From a bacterium (GTDB taxonomy: Bacteria; Armatimonadota; Zipacnadia; Zipacnadales; Zipacnadaceae): DNA of 44,517 bases. This document shows positions 28,022 through 37,690 of the stretch, piece by piece (positions within the stretch are counted from its first letter, which is position 1; the number at the start of each line of letters is the position of its first letter). The stretch covers positions 1-44,517 of the forward strand of contig JAUVZM010000015.1 in NCBI GenBank assembly GCA_030602615.1. Reading direction: 5' to 3'. Below the pieces are notes generated by a model, which was given only the letters and a program-made list of their open reading frames with translations, ran no database searches and was not told the origin of the DNA. The position numbers and the translations under genes were made by a program.

Positions 28022-31006
28022 TTACTTCTTGAGCATGCAGCACTTCTTGTACTTTTTGCCGCTGCCGCAGGGGCACGGGTCGTTGCGGTCTGGTTCAGCA
28101 GTGGCGTGGTAGGTGGTCGGGCCACCTCGGCTGTCCTCGGCGGCCTGTTCCATCGTCGCCTCACCGCCGGGCTCGCCGCCCGCCGCAACGCCGGCCCCCA
28201 CCAGTTCCGGTGCAAGCATTTCCTGGCTGGTCTCCAGTCCTTCCAGATCCCGCTCTTCCCGCTCGACGCTCTCTTCGGACATCATAATTGCCTGGGTCAT
28301 GTCTTCGGCGATATGATCCACCATCCGCTCGAAGCATTCGTAGGCCTCTTTCTGATACTCGATCAGCGGGTCACGCTGGCCGTAGCCGCGTAGCCCAATG
28401 CTATCGCGCAGATCGTCCATCTCCCGCAGGTGCTCCATCCACCATCGGTCCACGGTGTGCAGCAGCCAGCTTCGCTCGATCTCCCGCATGTTCTCCGGCC
28501 CGATAGCCTGCTCACGCCGGCGGTACAGATCGTGGACGATTTCCTTAATCTCATCCCCAATATGCTTGGGGTTTATCTCGTACAAATCTTCATGGGCAAG
28601 CACCGAATCAAGCGCCGGGATAGCCTCGACCAGCGCTGAATAGAGCATATCCAGATCGCGATCGTCGGGGTGGATTTCAGGGTTAGCATAGGCCTCCACC
28701 ACGCCGTCCACAGCTCGGTCGAGCATACCCACGATATGGTCGCGGACATCCTCGCTCTCCAGCACGCGGCGGCGCTGCTCATAGATAATCTTGCGCTGCT
28801 TATCCATCACGTCGTCGTACTTGAGCGTGTTCTTGCGGATTTCGAAGTTGCGCAGCTCGACCTTGGCCTGCGCCCGCTCAAGTGACTTGCTGACGATACT
28901 GTGTTCGATGGCCTCTTCCTCCGGCCAGCCACGCAGGAACATACCGAATCGGTCCGGGCCGAACAGCTGCATAAGTTCGTCTTCCAGGCTGACATAGAAT
29001 CTCGAACGGCCCGGGTCGCCCTGTCGTCCGGAACGGCCCCGAAGCTGATTGTCAATGCGACGGCTCTCGTGGCGTTCGGTGCCAAGTATGTGCAGACCGC
29101 CGACCTTCTTCACCTTCTCATACTGCTCAGGATAGAAGTCTTTGTCTTCGTCCTCCGGTTTACCACCCAGCACGATATCCACACCACGGCCGGCCATATT
29201 GGTGGCAACAGTAATTTGGCCGGGGCGGCCGGCCTGGGCGATGATGCGGCCTTCTTCTTCGTGATACTTGGCGTTGAGAATATTGTGGGGGATGCCCTCG
29301 TCCAGCGCCTGCTCCAGGCGACTCTGATAATGCTCAATCGTCTCCGGGTCGGTCTCTTCGCCTGCAACCTCAAGCACACCCAGCAGATAATCAATGTTCT
29401 CTTCGGCTTGCACATCCGGGTCCAGGTCGAGGTCGCGAGCTATTGTCGCCAGATCGTGGCGACTCAGTTCGTCAATCGACGTGCGCAGCGCCTCGGTATA
29501 TTCCTGTTGCCTGTCACCATCCAGGCGTTGTCCGTCCTGCAGTTGCCGCTGGCACAGCAGTACCAGGCAGTGGCGGCGCAGCTTGTCGGGAGCCAGGCGC
29601 GTCCCCAGGTATTCGGAGACTTCCACCGATCGCGAGCCACACAACACTGGCTGCTCGCGGATGTACATATGCAGTAGCTCCGTGGCAATTCCCCGATACT
29701 TGGCCTCTTCGGTCTTGTAGACAACATCGGGGTGGTCCTTACGGATTACTGGCTCATTGGTGGGAACTATCACCACCGGCATACCATATATCTGGACAAA
29801 TTCCGCCTCTTCGGTCTTGGCCGTACCGGTCATCCCCGCCAACTTCTCATAGAGGCGGAAGAAGTTCTGATAGGTGATGCTGGCCACCGTCTGGCGGGCC
29901 TGTTGGACGCGCACACCTTCTTTGGCCTCAATAGCCTGGTGCAGTCCATCACTGTAGCGGCGGCCCGGCTGCAGATGCCCGGTAAACTCGTCAACGATGA
30001 CGACCTCATTGTCTTTGATCACGTAGTCAACGTCGCACTCGTATAGAGTATGCGCCTTTAGCGAGTTGTCAATATGATGACGGATGTCCGAATAATGCGG
30101 GTCACTGAGGTTATCGATCCCCAGTATTTCCTCCGCTTTCTCTTGCCCCTTCTCAGTCAGTGCCGCCTGGTGGAATTTCGGATCGTAGATGTAATCGGCC
30201 TGGGGATTGTCCTGTCCGTCGTGGATTTCCTTGTACTGTTGGTTCTGATTCTCGGGAATTGCCTGCAGCCGTGAGACGACCCGGTCAACCTCTTCGTAGA
30301 ACTGCACATCTTTTTGGGGCATCCCTGAGATAATCAGCGGGGTGCGGGCCTCGTCAATGAGGATGCTGTCTACCTCGTCAACGATGGCGTAGTACAGATC
30401 CGGCAGCACCAGGTTCTGGGGATAGGCGGTCATATTATCGCGCAGATAATCGAAGCCCAGCTCGCTGTTTTGGACATATGTAATATCTTTGGCGTAGTTG
30501 GCCTGCCGCTCGGCGGGAGCCATGCCCTGCTGGATATATCCGCAGCTCATGCCCAGGAATTCATATATCCCCCCCATCCAGTTGGCCTGCCAGCGCACCA
30601 GGTAATCGTTGGTGGTAACAAGCTGGACGCCGCGACCGGTCAACGCATTCAGGTAAAGAGGCATAGTAGCAGCGAGCGTCTTACCCTCGCCCGTCTTCAT
30701 CTCGGCGATCTTGCCCTCGTGCAGGGCAATTGCGCCCATCACCTGTACGTCAAAGTGGCGCTGGCCGATCGTGCGCTGGGCGGCCTCGCGCACCGCTGCA
30801 AAGGCCTCCGGGAGAATATCATCCAGGGTTTCCTCGCCCGCCAGGCGCGATCTGAATTCCTCAGTCTTAGCCCGCAGCTCTTCATCGCTGAGCTGCTGAA
30901 ACTGCGGCTCTAACTCGTTAATCTCCTCGGCGCGGCGCCGCAGCCGGGCCACTTCGCGCTCGTTGGAGTCAAATATTCGTTTCAGTACCTGCAAGCCAGC
31001 AGCCAT
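28022..31006 (-). CDS. secA: Preprotein translocase ATPase SecA, with an insertion in the second motor domain
   Basis: 994 aa from ATG 31006 (1001 from ATG 31027). I prefer 31006 because a TATAAT at 31034-31029 would start transcription inside the longer form; neither start has a ribosome site. Seen: MKTGEGKTLAA (Walker A), the IVDEVDSILIDEARTPLI segment, the preprotein-crosslinking domain, VATNMAGRGVDIVLGG, RGRSGRQGDPG, and the C-terminal zinc SEC-C motif DPCPCGSGKKYKKCC. Odd: ~90 extra residues, rich in Asp, Glu and Arg, between VEVSEYLG and DEGIPHNILNAKYH, where most SecA proteins have about 14. It drives Sec-dependent export across the inner membrane. Confidence 0.97.
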   Translation of the reverse strand: MAAGLQVLKRIFDSNEREVARLRRRAEEINELEPQFQQLSDEELRAKTEEFRSRLAGEETLDDILPEAFAAVREAAQRTIGQRHFDVQVMGAIALHEGKIAEMKTGEGKTLAATMPLYLNALTGRGVQLVTTNDYLVRWQANWMGGIYEFLGMSCGYIQQGMAPAERQANYAKDITYVQNSELGFDYLRDNMTAYPQNLVLPDLYYAIVDEVDSILIDEARTPLIISGMPQKDVQFYEEVDRVVSRLQAIPENQNQQYKEIHDGQDNPQADYIYDPKFHQAALTEKGQEKAEEILGIDNLSDPHYSDIRHHIDNSLKAHTLYECDVDYVIKDNEVVIVDEFTGHLQPGRRYSDGLHQAIEAKEGVRVQQARQTVASITYQNFFRLYEKLAGMTGTAKTEEAEFVQIYGMPVVIVPTNEPVIRKDHPDVVYKTEEAKYRGIATELLHMYIREQPVLCGSRSVEVSEYLGTRLAPDKLRRHCLVLLCQRQLQDGQRLDGDRQQEYTEALRTSIDELSRHDLATIARDLDLDPDVQAEENIDYLLGVLEVAGEETDPETIEHYQSRLEQALDEGIPHNILNAKYHEEEGRIIAQAGRPGQITVATNMAGRGVDIVLGGKPEDEDKDFYPEQYEKVKKVGGLHILGTERHESRRIDNQLRGRSGRQGDPGRSRFYVSLEDELMQLFGPDRFGMFLRGWPEEEAIEHSIVSKSLERAQAKVELRNFEIRKNTLKYDDVMDKQRKIIYEQRRRVLESEDVRDHIVGMLDRAVDGVVEAYANPEIHPDDRDLDMLYSALVEAIPALDSVLAHEDLYEINPKHIGDEIKEIVHDLYRRREQAIGPENMREIERSWLLHTVDRWWMEHLREMDDLRDSIGLRGYGQRDPLIEYQKEAYECFERMVDHIAEDMTQAIMMSEESVEREERDLEGLETSQEMLAPELVGAGVAAGGEPGGEATMEQAAEDSRGGPTTYHATAEPDRNDPCPCGSGKKYKKCCMLKK

Positions 31007-31028
31007 AAGACTTGAATCACCAAACATA

Positions 31029-31069
31029 ATTATAGCACAATAGGTGTCCTATTTGAAGTATAGACACCT
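31029..31069 (-). promoter_or_regulatory. secA promoter region with a 7-bp inverted repeat
   Basis: Minus strand: TTCAAA (31057-31052), 17-nt spacer, TATAAT (31034-31029). The -35 lies between the arms of a perfect inverted repeat, AGGTGTC (31042-31048) and GACACCT (31063-31069), with 21 bp between arm starts (about two helical turns), as for a dimeric regulator. Confidence 0.5.
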
Positions 31070-31204
31070 GCTGGCGGAGAATTGTGCGGGAGTATCAGCA
31101 ACAACTTGCCCCCAAAAGGTTATCGCGTCACGCAGCCAGAGCTCCATCTATTCTGTCCAGCATTACCTACGGAAGATCGTCAGCGAAGCCAGGCAGACAT
31201 CGGG

Positions 31205-31258
31205 TTGACAACCGCGCGGATTTATGATATTTTGGCAGTCGAAGGTCGAGAGTGCTAA
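31205..31258 (+). promoter_or_regulatory. groESL promoter with CIRCE (HrcA) operator
   Basis: TTGACA (31205-31210), 17-nt spacer, TATTTT (31228-31233). It overlaps TTGGCAGTC-N9-GAGTGCTAA (31232-31258), which matches the CIRCE consensus TTAGCACTC-N9-GAGTGCTAA except for two bases in the left arm. This predicts HrcA repression relieved by heat shock. Confidence 0.9.
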
Positions 31259-31311
31259 AACCTACACTAGGTTTGTAGCTAACCAATCGCTACGAAGGGA
31301 GGTAACATATC

Positions 31312-31596
31312 GTGGCGCTGAAGATTCTTGGCGACAGAGTGATGATTAAGATCGATGAGCCGGAGACGACCGAGGGAGGTATCCACATCCCGGAATCTGC
31401 CCAGGAAAAGCCGCAGCAGGGTACAGTGATCAAAGTGGGCGAAGGCAAGCGGCTGGATGATGGCACGCTAGTATCACCCGATGTAGAGAAGGGCGGCAAA
31501 GTCATCTTTGCCAAGTACGGCGGAACCGAGATCACTGACGAGGGCGAAGAGTATCTGATATTGGACACCAGTCAGATCTACGCTAAGCTGGAGTAG
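31312..31596 (+). CDS. groES: Co-chaperonin GroES
   Basis: 94 aa, normal length. The GTG start at 31312 follows GGGAGGTAA. Family features: [16 protein letters not shown] at the start, the mobile loop [19 protein letters not shown] (which contacts GroEL), and [12 protein letters not shown] with an EGEEYLIL end. It caps the GroEL ring during folding of client proteins. CIRCE and the promoter lie directly upstream, and groEL follows after 67 bp with its own AAGGAGG site, so this is a standard heat-shock operon. Confidence 0.98.
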   Translation: MALKILGDRVMIKIDEPETTEGGIHIPESAQEKPQQGTVIKVGEGKRLDDGTLVSPDVEKGGKVIFAKYGGTEITDEGEEYLILDTSQIYAKLE

Positions 31597-31663
31597 AATA
31601 GCTTGGTTGACAGCCGATATCGACCAGATCAGACACTGATAATAAGGAGGCGAGTAGTAGGCT

Positions 31664-33313
<1,650 letters not shown>

Positions 33314-33354
33314 CACCAGGATGATACCGGGCACAATTGGACCCTATCCAACGG

Positions 33355-33383
33355 GGGCAGAGGCGCTAGGCCTCTGCCCTTTT
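33355..33383 (+). terminator. groESL intrinsic terminator
   Basis: A perfect 10-bp stem, GGGCAGAGGC (33355-33364) and GCCTCTGCCC (33370-33379), loop GCTAG, followed by TTTT. Confidence 0.88.
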
Positions 33384-33431
33384 CCCTGCCGAACTTCATA
33401 CCTCTATCCGGCAGCTTAGCAACACTTACTG
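33376..33431. repeat. 56-nt dispersed repeat, copy A
   Basis: It starts inside the groESL terminator (GCCCTTTTCCCTG) and runs through GAACTTCAT and GCAGCTTAGCAA to ACTTACTG. Roughly 85 % identical to 35202-35257, ungapped and in the same orientation. Confidence 0.7.
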
Positions 33432-33575
33432 CGTACCGTCAGGCCCGCTATCGGCGGCGTAGAAAGATCGAAGGGCAGGGCAGATGATGAAGCTTGATAG
33501 CGATGCCGGCAAGAGACCGGAAGACTACTGCCCGAAGCGAGGTGCAACTTGCTTAGACCGACCGTTCCGAGCCAA

Positions 33576-33599
33576 TGAAAAGGCCGCTGCCAGCGGCCT
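33576..33599 (-). terminator. Intrinsic terminator for the TadG-like gene
   Basis: Minus strand: AGGCCGCT-GGC-AGCGGCCT, a perfect 8-bp stem followed by TTTTC. It is positioned about 115 nt downstream of the stop of the minus-strand TadG-like gene. Confidence 0.7.
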
Positions 33600-33607
33600 G
33601 AATACAG

Positions 33608-33660
33608 GAAGCCGGACCGAATGCAATGCCCTGGAGGGGTGCGCGGTCCGGCTTCTTTGT
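33608..33660 (+). terminator. Long hairpin with short T run, opposite orientation
   Basis: GAAGCCGGACCG (33608-33619) pairs perfectly with CGGTCCGGCTTC (33644-33655) over a 24-nt loop, followed by TTTGT. It may be a second plus-strand terminator or part of an RNA. The rest of the 401-bp gap 33314-33714 holds only this, the minus terminator and the 56-nt repeat. Confidence 0.5.
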
Positions 33661-33714
33661 CCCAACAGACGCATCGAGGTGAGGAGACAACGTCGCAGAG
33701 ATGTGGCGCGACAG

Positions 33715-34920
33715 CTATCGGATGAGGCGAAGTTCAATGACCGGTGACCCAGTCTCGGTGCCGCCGACTATGCGGAATCCTGTTCCCCTTATGTCCACAG
33801 TCTGGCCCAACAGCGGGCCGCGATGTAGGTGACTGTTGCTGGCTGTGAACATCAGACCGCCATTGGGCGCGAAAATGATGCCCTCGGTGCGCATGCCTGC
33901 GCCTTTGAAGTCCAGGGCCGTGGTAGCGGATGACAGGGACAGCAGCAACACGTCGTTTTCATACGGGTTACCGAGCACGCATGGGCCATCGAAAATGATT
34001 TTGCCCTGGGCTACAATGGTAGATCTCTCGAGGCTGAAGCGAGGGCCCTTGATATAGACATTGCCCTCGACCATGTACAACGAGTCGACCGCTCGGCAGT
34101 CAGGTCCGTCGACAACGATGTCTTTCTTCACAAGTATTCTACCCTCGGGAAGCAGGACGCCGGACTCTGTCACGCGAATACTCTGCAGGGTAATATTGGT
34201 AGCGCTGAAGTCGTCCCAGCCGAAGCTCACCGGGTAGTCCTCCACAACGACCGACTCAACAAAGCCCCCGCTTATGTCTGCCCCTGAGCCAGTGAACTTA
34301 TAGTAATCTACGTATTCCGCGGCGCCGATAACCGTCAGGTTATTTCCTGTGTATGAAATCGGGCTGTTGCTGTGAATATTGCCGTCTATGGTGGAGTCGT
34401 TGCCATCATACTTGATCCCGAATGTGCCGCTGGAGTTCTTGGCAAAGATGGCGTAATCGCCGACAGCACGCACGCGTCGCTGGGCCACGGCTAATTTCCG
34501 GACGATAGCCGTGTCAAGACCCACAGCCCGGGCGAAGATGTAGTCAAGCTGCGTCTGGCCGCGCACCATACACGCATCAGTCCGACCTTTGGACTGGTCC
34601 AACTGGCCATACTCTGGTATGTATGAATCTGGTCCATAGCACACGAACCCTTGGTCATCGCTGATTTCGATCTGATAGCCACTATCTTCATTATTTGCGG
34701 CGACGTACTGCGTAGCCAAGTCAAAGGCATCGGCTGACACAGGCAACTCACTGGCTCCCGCCAAAGCCGCCGCATCTACTGTGTTCTGCGCAGTATGGGC
34801 TGCAGAAACCAGGCGAGATACGTCGACAGCAAGTGCTGCCATGACCAGGATGGCCATAAGCGCCACCACCACCCAAACCATGACTACGCCCTCATTCTGC
34901 TGCAGGCGTGGTCCTAACAT
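33715..34920 (-). CDS. TadG-like pilus-assembly protein with beta-helical C-terminal part
   Basis: 401 aa. The N-terminus has a short basic/polar lead, one hydrophobic helix (~13-35: VVMVWVVVALMAILVMAALA) and VDVSRLVSAAHTAQNTVDAAALAGAS, the signature of TadG-type proteins with a TadE/G-like N-terminal helix. The remaining ~270 residues are rich in Gly, Asn, Ser and Val with short repeated strands (DGNIHSNSPISYTGNN; EGNVYIKGP), suggesting a right-handed beta-helix rather than the von Willebrand A domain of many TadG proteins. It is likely a minor pilin-like or surface component. It lies inverted and 3.5 kb away from the Tad cluster. Confidence 0.75.
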   Translation of the reverse strand: MLGPRLQQNEGVVMVWVVVALMAILVMAALAVDVSRLVSAAHTAQNTVDAAALAGASELPVSADAFDLATQYVAANNEDSGYQIEISDDQGFVCYGPDSYIPEYGQLDQSKGRTDACMVRGQTQLDYIFARAVGLDTAIVRKLAVAQRRVRAVGDYAIFAKNSSGTFGIKYDGNDSTIDGNIHSNSPISYTGNNLTVIGAAEYVDYYKFTGSGADISGGFVESVVVEDYPVSFGWDDFSATNITLQSIRVTESGVLLPEGRILVKKDIVVDGPDCRAVDSLYMVEGNVYIKGPRFSLERSTIVAQGKIIFDGPCVLGNPYENDVLLLSLSSATTALDFKGAGMRTEGIIFAPNGGLMFTASNSHLHRGPLLGQTVDIRGTGFRIVGGTETGSPVIELRLIR

Positions 34921-35251
34921 AGACTTTATCTTTCTCGCCTACCTATGGCATGCACGGGTAGGCATCTTCCATAAGCATATGGTCTGCCTGGCCTAAAGTT
35001 GCGCTCAACTCGACTATACCCGTTTTCGTGTGCGATCAACCCAACTCTGGGAGTATAGCCGCTGTGACCTTGCCGCCAAGAGCAAATCCAGGCACAATGT
35101 GGGTGCTAGGGTATGGAATTACTATCCTGGGCCCCATCAGTTCGAGGTAGGCAGCGCACCGGCTGCCACAATCTCACTGTCCTCGCCAGCGCTGCACTAA
35201 AGCCCTTTTTCCTGACGAACTTCATGCCTCCATGCAGCAGCTTAGCAATAC
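34921..35251. other. 331-bp intergenic region
   Basis: No supported gene. It contains GCCTACC/GGTAGGC arms (34937-34963), a small hairpin just upstream of the TadG-like start, and most of copy B of the 56-nt repeat at its right end. TATAGT- and TATACT-like words on the minus strand could be promoters, but their -35 partners are poorly spaced. Confidence 0.5.
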
Positions 35252-35257
35252 TCACTG
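35202..35257. repeat. 56-nt dispersed repeat, copy B
   Basis: GCCCTTTTTCCTGACGAACT onward to ACTCACTG. It overlaps the last codons of the minus-strand membrane protein gene by six bases. Partner of 33376-33431. Confidence 0.7.
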
Positions 35258-36850
35258 ACTGTCCCCTGGAGCCGCGGTCAGCACCAGCCGGCCCTCGGCG
35301 CCCAGACGAAGCGGGGCAGCAGGATCCAGTTCGATCAGATACACTTGCACCTCGCCGTCGTCCCAGATTCTCTTTCGGGGGGTCGCCGTGGGTAGGTATG
35401 CTTGCAATCTGGGATCAACCAGGACTAGGTTGCGGATACCCCTACATACAACTGGTGGACTCACGCGCTCTGCTTTCATATGATGTGCATAGTTGGGCGG
35501 GTCACCGCCGTACAAGCGAGACCACTCCAGAGGAAAGGTGTACACCGGCAGATGCGGAGCCAGGTACATAGCCAGGCGAAAGTTCAGCATGGGATGTTCC
35601 GCCCGTGTCTCTCCGCGAGTAGGCATGCCTGTCAACGCAACAGTGTCGGTGCCTTCAAAGCCAGCCAAGACGCGCCGCACGCCGGCGAAACTGCGCTGAA
35701 GCCGCTCATCGCCGACGGTGAACACAGATCCAATGAAGATGCCATTGAGCAAGACAACTAGGAGAACCAAACCAGCCAATCGGGCCAGGCTCAGGGACTG
35801 CGAGAGGCGTACTACCGCTGCGGTAGCCAGCAGGACTGCCGGGCCCAGCACAAGCAACATGTAGCCAGCCTGGCCGAAATGGATCAGAACATAGAAAACT
35901 AGCGCCGGGCCTGACCAGATAGCCAAGAACGGCCAAGCCCGAGCAGTGCGCAAGGCGCGGGGCAGATACCTGCGGCCGGCAAGCAGCAGCAGAGGGGAAC
36001 CCGCCAGCAGCAGGCCCGCGCCGCAGCTTACCAACTGGTGGCCGAATACCTTGAAGGTCGCCAGGTTTCCCGCCATAGGAGCCGAGCCTATAACCATCCG
36101 TGACAGATGTGCAGAAACCTCCCGATAACGGGCTATCCCGCCGACCATTGCTACCATAGGCACCACCCAGGCGCTGGTCACCACGGCAAAGATCGCTATA
36201 GCTATTGCTATCTTCCTGCCCGGCCGCCCGCGCATCGCCCACAGCCACAGAGGGACCAGAAAAAGCGCATCGGTCGGCCGAACGCCACCAGCCACGCCCA
36301 TAACGAGAGCCGCCGGCCACACCGACTGCTCCGGATCAGTCAGCATCCGCCAGCACAGGTATCCGACCAGCAGCGCGAAGAAGCCCGATATGGCATAGGT
36401 GTCACCGCGCGTGGAATACAGCCAGGCCAGCGGACTGAACAGAACCAGAGCACCAGCAACCACCCCGCCCCGTGGCCCCAGCAACCGCCCTGCCCACCAC
36501 ACCATAAGCCCAACCGTGAGCCCGCCAGCGCACAGACTCATCGTCACCAGAGCCAGGTAAGGCGGCAGGCCCACCAGACCAAGTGCCTTGGCAGTGTGGA
36601 TATACAGGAAGTATCCCGGTGGGTGAGGCTGATGCGCAACGACGTCGTAGTCAACCACTCCCAGCACAAACTGCACACTGTCCCAAGTCAGGGGCAGGTG
36701 CGTGCGAAAGACAAAACGAGCCCCAACCGCCACCAGCCCGGCAACCACAGCGAAGATAAGCAAGGACCTCGCTGCTGGGCTACTCAGTCGGGCCTGCTGA
36801 CTTTCCTCACTGTCCTGAGAATCTTGCGCATTGGCTAGTTGCTTAGTCAT
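35252..36850 (-). CDS. Multi-spanning GT-C-type membrane glycosyltransferase-like protein
   Basis: 532 aa from ATG 36850 (ATG 36868 is also in frame). About 10-12 hydrophobic segments. The first periplasmic loop contains LTWDSVQFVLGVVDYDVVAH, then PHPPGYFLYI, resembling the acidic loop of GT-C enzymes (PMT/ArnT/DUF2723 type) in which an Asp near the first TM is catalytic. STRGDTYA and GGVRPTDALFL segments follow in later loops. A soluble C-terminal part (~390-532) follows the TMs. Such enzymes use polyprenyl-phosphate sugars to glycosylate proteins or lipids; pilin glycosylation is conceivable given the neighbours but is not shown. Confidence 0.7.
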   Translation of the reverse strand: MTKQLANAQDSQDSEESQQARLSSPAARSLLIFAVVAGLVAVGARFVFRTHLPLTWDSVQFVLGVVDYDVVAHQPHPPGYFLYIHTAKALGLVGLPPYLALVTMSLCAGGLTVGLMVWWAGRLLGPRGGVVAGALVLFSPLAWLYSTRGDTYAISGFFALLVGYLCWRMLTDPEQSVWPAALVMGVAGGVRPTDALFLVPLWLWAMRGRPGRKIAIAIAIFAVVTSAWVVPMVAMVGGIARYREVSAHLSRMVIGSAPMAGNLATFKVFGHQLVSCGAGLLLAGSPLLLLAGRRYLPRALRTARAWPFLAIWSGPALVFYVLIHFGQAGYMLLVLGPAVLLATAAVVRLSQSLSLARLAGLVLLVVLLNGIFIGSVFTVGDERLQRSFAGVRRVLAGFEGTDTVALTGMPTRGETRAEHPMLNFRLAMYLAPHLPVYTFPLEWSRLYGGDPPNYAHHMKAERVSPPVVCRGIRNLVLVDPRLQAYLPTATPRKRIWDDGEVQVYLIELDPAAPLRLGAEGRLVLTAAPGDSQ

Positions 36851-36866
36851 GATAGTAAACGCTATC
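36851..36866 (-). promoter_or_regulatory. Small stem-loop abutting the GT-C gene start
   Basis: GATAG-N6-CTATC directly precedes the ATG at 36850 on the minus strand. No ribosome site is visible, so this hairpin may affect initiation. Minor observation. Confidence 0.3.
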
Positions 36867-37124
36867 AAGGTGTGGGCCTTGCACAGTACAGTTGGTCAGC
36901 AGTAGCTTCGTGATTCCCCAACCCAGTACCTCTAGGACTTCGGTATTTGTGCCGGAACTTCTCAGATTCAGCAAGTGGTCCCAAAGACAACGAGTATATC
37001 GTTGCCCCTGCGATGGCCTTGACTGCTGGCTCCTGGCTGCAATACAAAAAGATTTCCGGGAATAGGTTTAACTGAATATAACTTGAGGTATACTTTAGTC
37101 ACAAGCTAGATTTTCCTGCGGTCC
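36867..37124. other. Divergent intergenic region upstream of the Tad locus
   Basis: No gene recognised. A weaker promoter-like pair, TTTAAC (37067-37072) and TATACT (37089-37094) with 16-nt spacing, lies ahead of the main Tad promoter. Confidence 0.4.
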
Positions 37125-37153
37125 TTGACAATTTTCTCCGGTTATGCTACAAT
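37125..37153 (+). promoter_or_regulatory. Main predicted promoter of the Tad pilus locus
   Basis: TTGACA (37125-37130, perfect), 17-nt spacer, TACAAT (37148-37153). The expected start near 37160 gives a ~100-nt leader before the first small ORF. Confidence 0.75.
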
Positions 37154-37263
37154 ACTCAGCGTAAGTTCAAATGCACCTGAGTAAAGCGTCTGAGTAATAG
37201 GCAAAATGAATCAGCAAAGACTCGTCGGGCGCAGGTATTAGCAGACTAACTGGAGGGATACCC

Positions 37264-37407
37264 ATGGGTGAGATCATACACCAAACAGTCGCACAGCAGG
37301 GAGTACTGGCAGTTGCCCAGTATGTGTTGCTCTTTCCTCTGGTAGTTACCGCAGTGCTGGCGGGATGGCGAGCAATGGGTAACGTCCTACACCGGACGTC
37401 AACCTGA
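37264..37407 (+). CDS. Small membrane protein (47 aa), possibly frameshifted
   Basis: ATG 37264 follows TGGAGGG at good spacing. The product begins MGEIIHQTVAQQGVLAVAQY and has a single hydrophobic helix (~15-35). It stops at 37407. The -1 frame from ~37389 to 37526 remains open and reads as plausible coding sequence (PDVNLTVAPLPEEDVAELQE...), ending exactly over the start codon of the first Flp gene. The two frames together would make an ~85-residue membrane protein, so the gene may carry a frameshift. First gene after the Tad promoter; role unknown. Confidence 0.5.
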   Translation: MGEIIHQTVAQQGVLAVAQYVLLFPLVVTAVLAGWRAMGNVLHRTST

Positions 37408-37522
37408 CGGTAGCGCCGTTACCAGAGGAGGATGTGGCGGAACTGCAGGAGAGCACGCAGCGACGGGCAGCCAGGTACTTTCTGTTCCGAAATCCTATCC
37501 TCAACAGAAGGGAGGAAAAAAA

Positions 37523-37690
37523 GTGAAAGCGATCAAGGCTCTGTGGACTGACGAAGATGGTGTCACCACGGTAGAGTACGCACTGCTGTTGGCTGTTCTG
37601 GTCGTTGGTGCAGCTAGCATCTGGACCGCTCTGAAGACCGGCATCGAATCCGGCGTGGACGCAGCCAGCGCGGAAATCGACTCCCCATAA
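37523..37690 (+). CDS. Flp pilin 1
   Basis: 55 aa from GTG 37523, preceded by GGGAGGA. Structural subunit of the Tad/Flp pilus. The short leader MKAIKALWTDEDG precedes the prepilin-peptidase-type junction, then VTTVEYALLLAVLVVGAA, the class IVb pilin helix with the conserved Glu-Tyr pair. The mature tail ends ASAEIDSP. It is followed at 250 bp by a strong terminator, which would make it the most abundant product of the operon (inference). Confidence 0.93.
   Translation: MKAIKALWTDEDGVTTVEYALLLAVLVVGAASIWTALKTGIESGVDAASAEIDSP

Noticed and set aside
31249-31280. Second CIRCE-like element
   Set aside because: Only one complete inverted pair exists (31232-31258); other GAGTGC-like words lack a partner arm.
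33484-33747. 87-codon plus-strand ORF
   Set aside because: It crosses two strong hairpins and overlaps the end of the minus-strand TadG-like gene; the composition (Arg/Cys-rich) is unlike a real protein.
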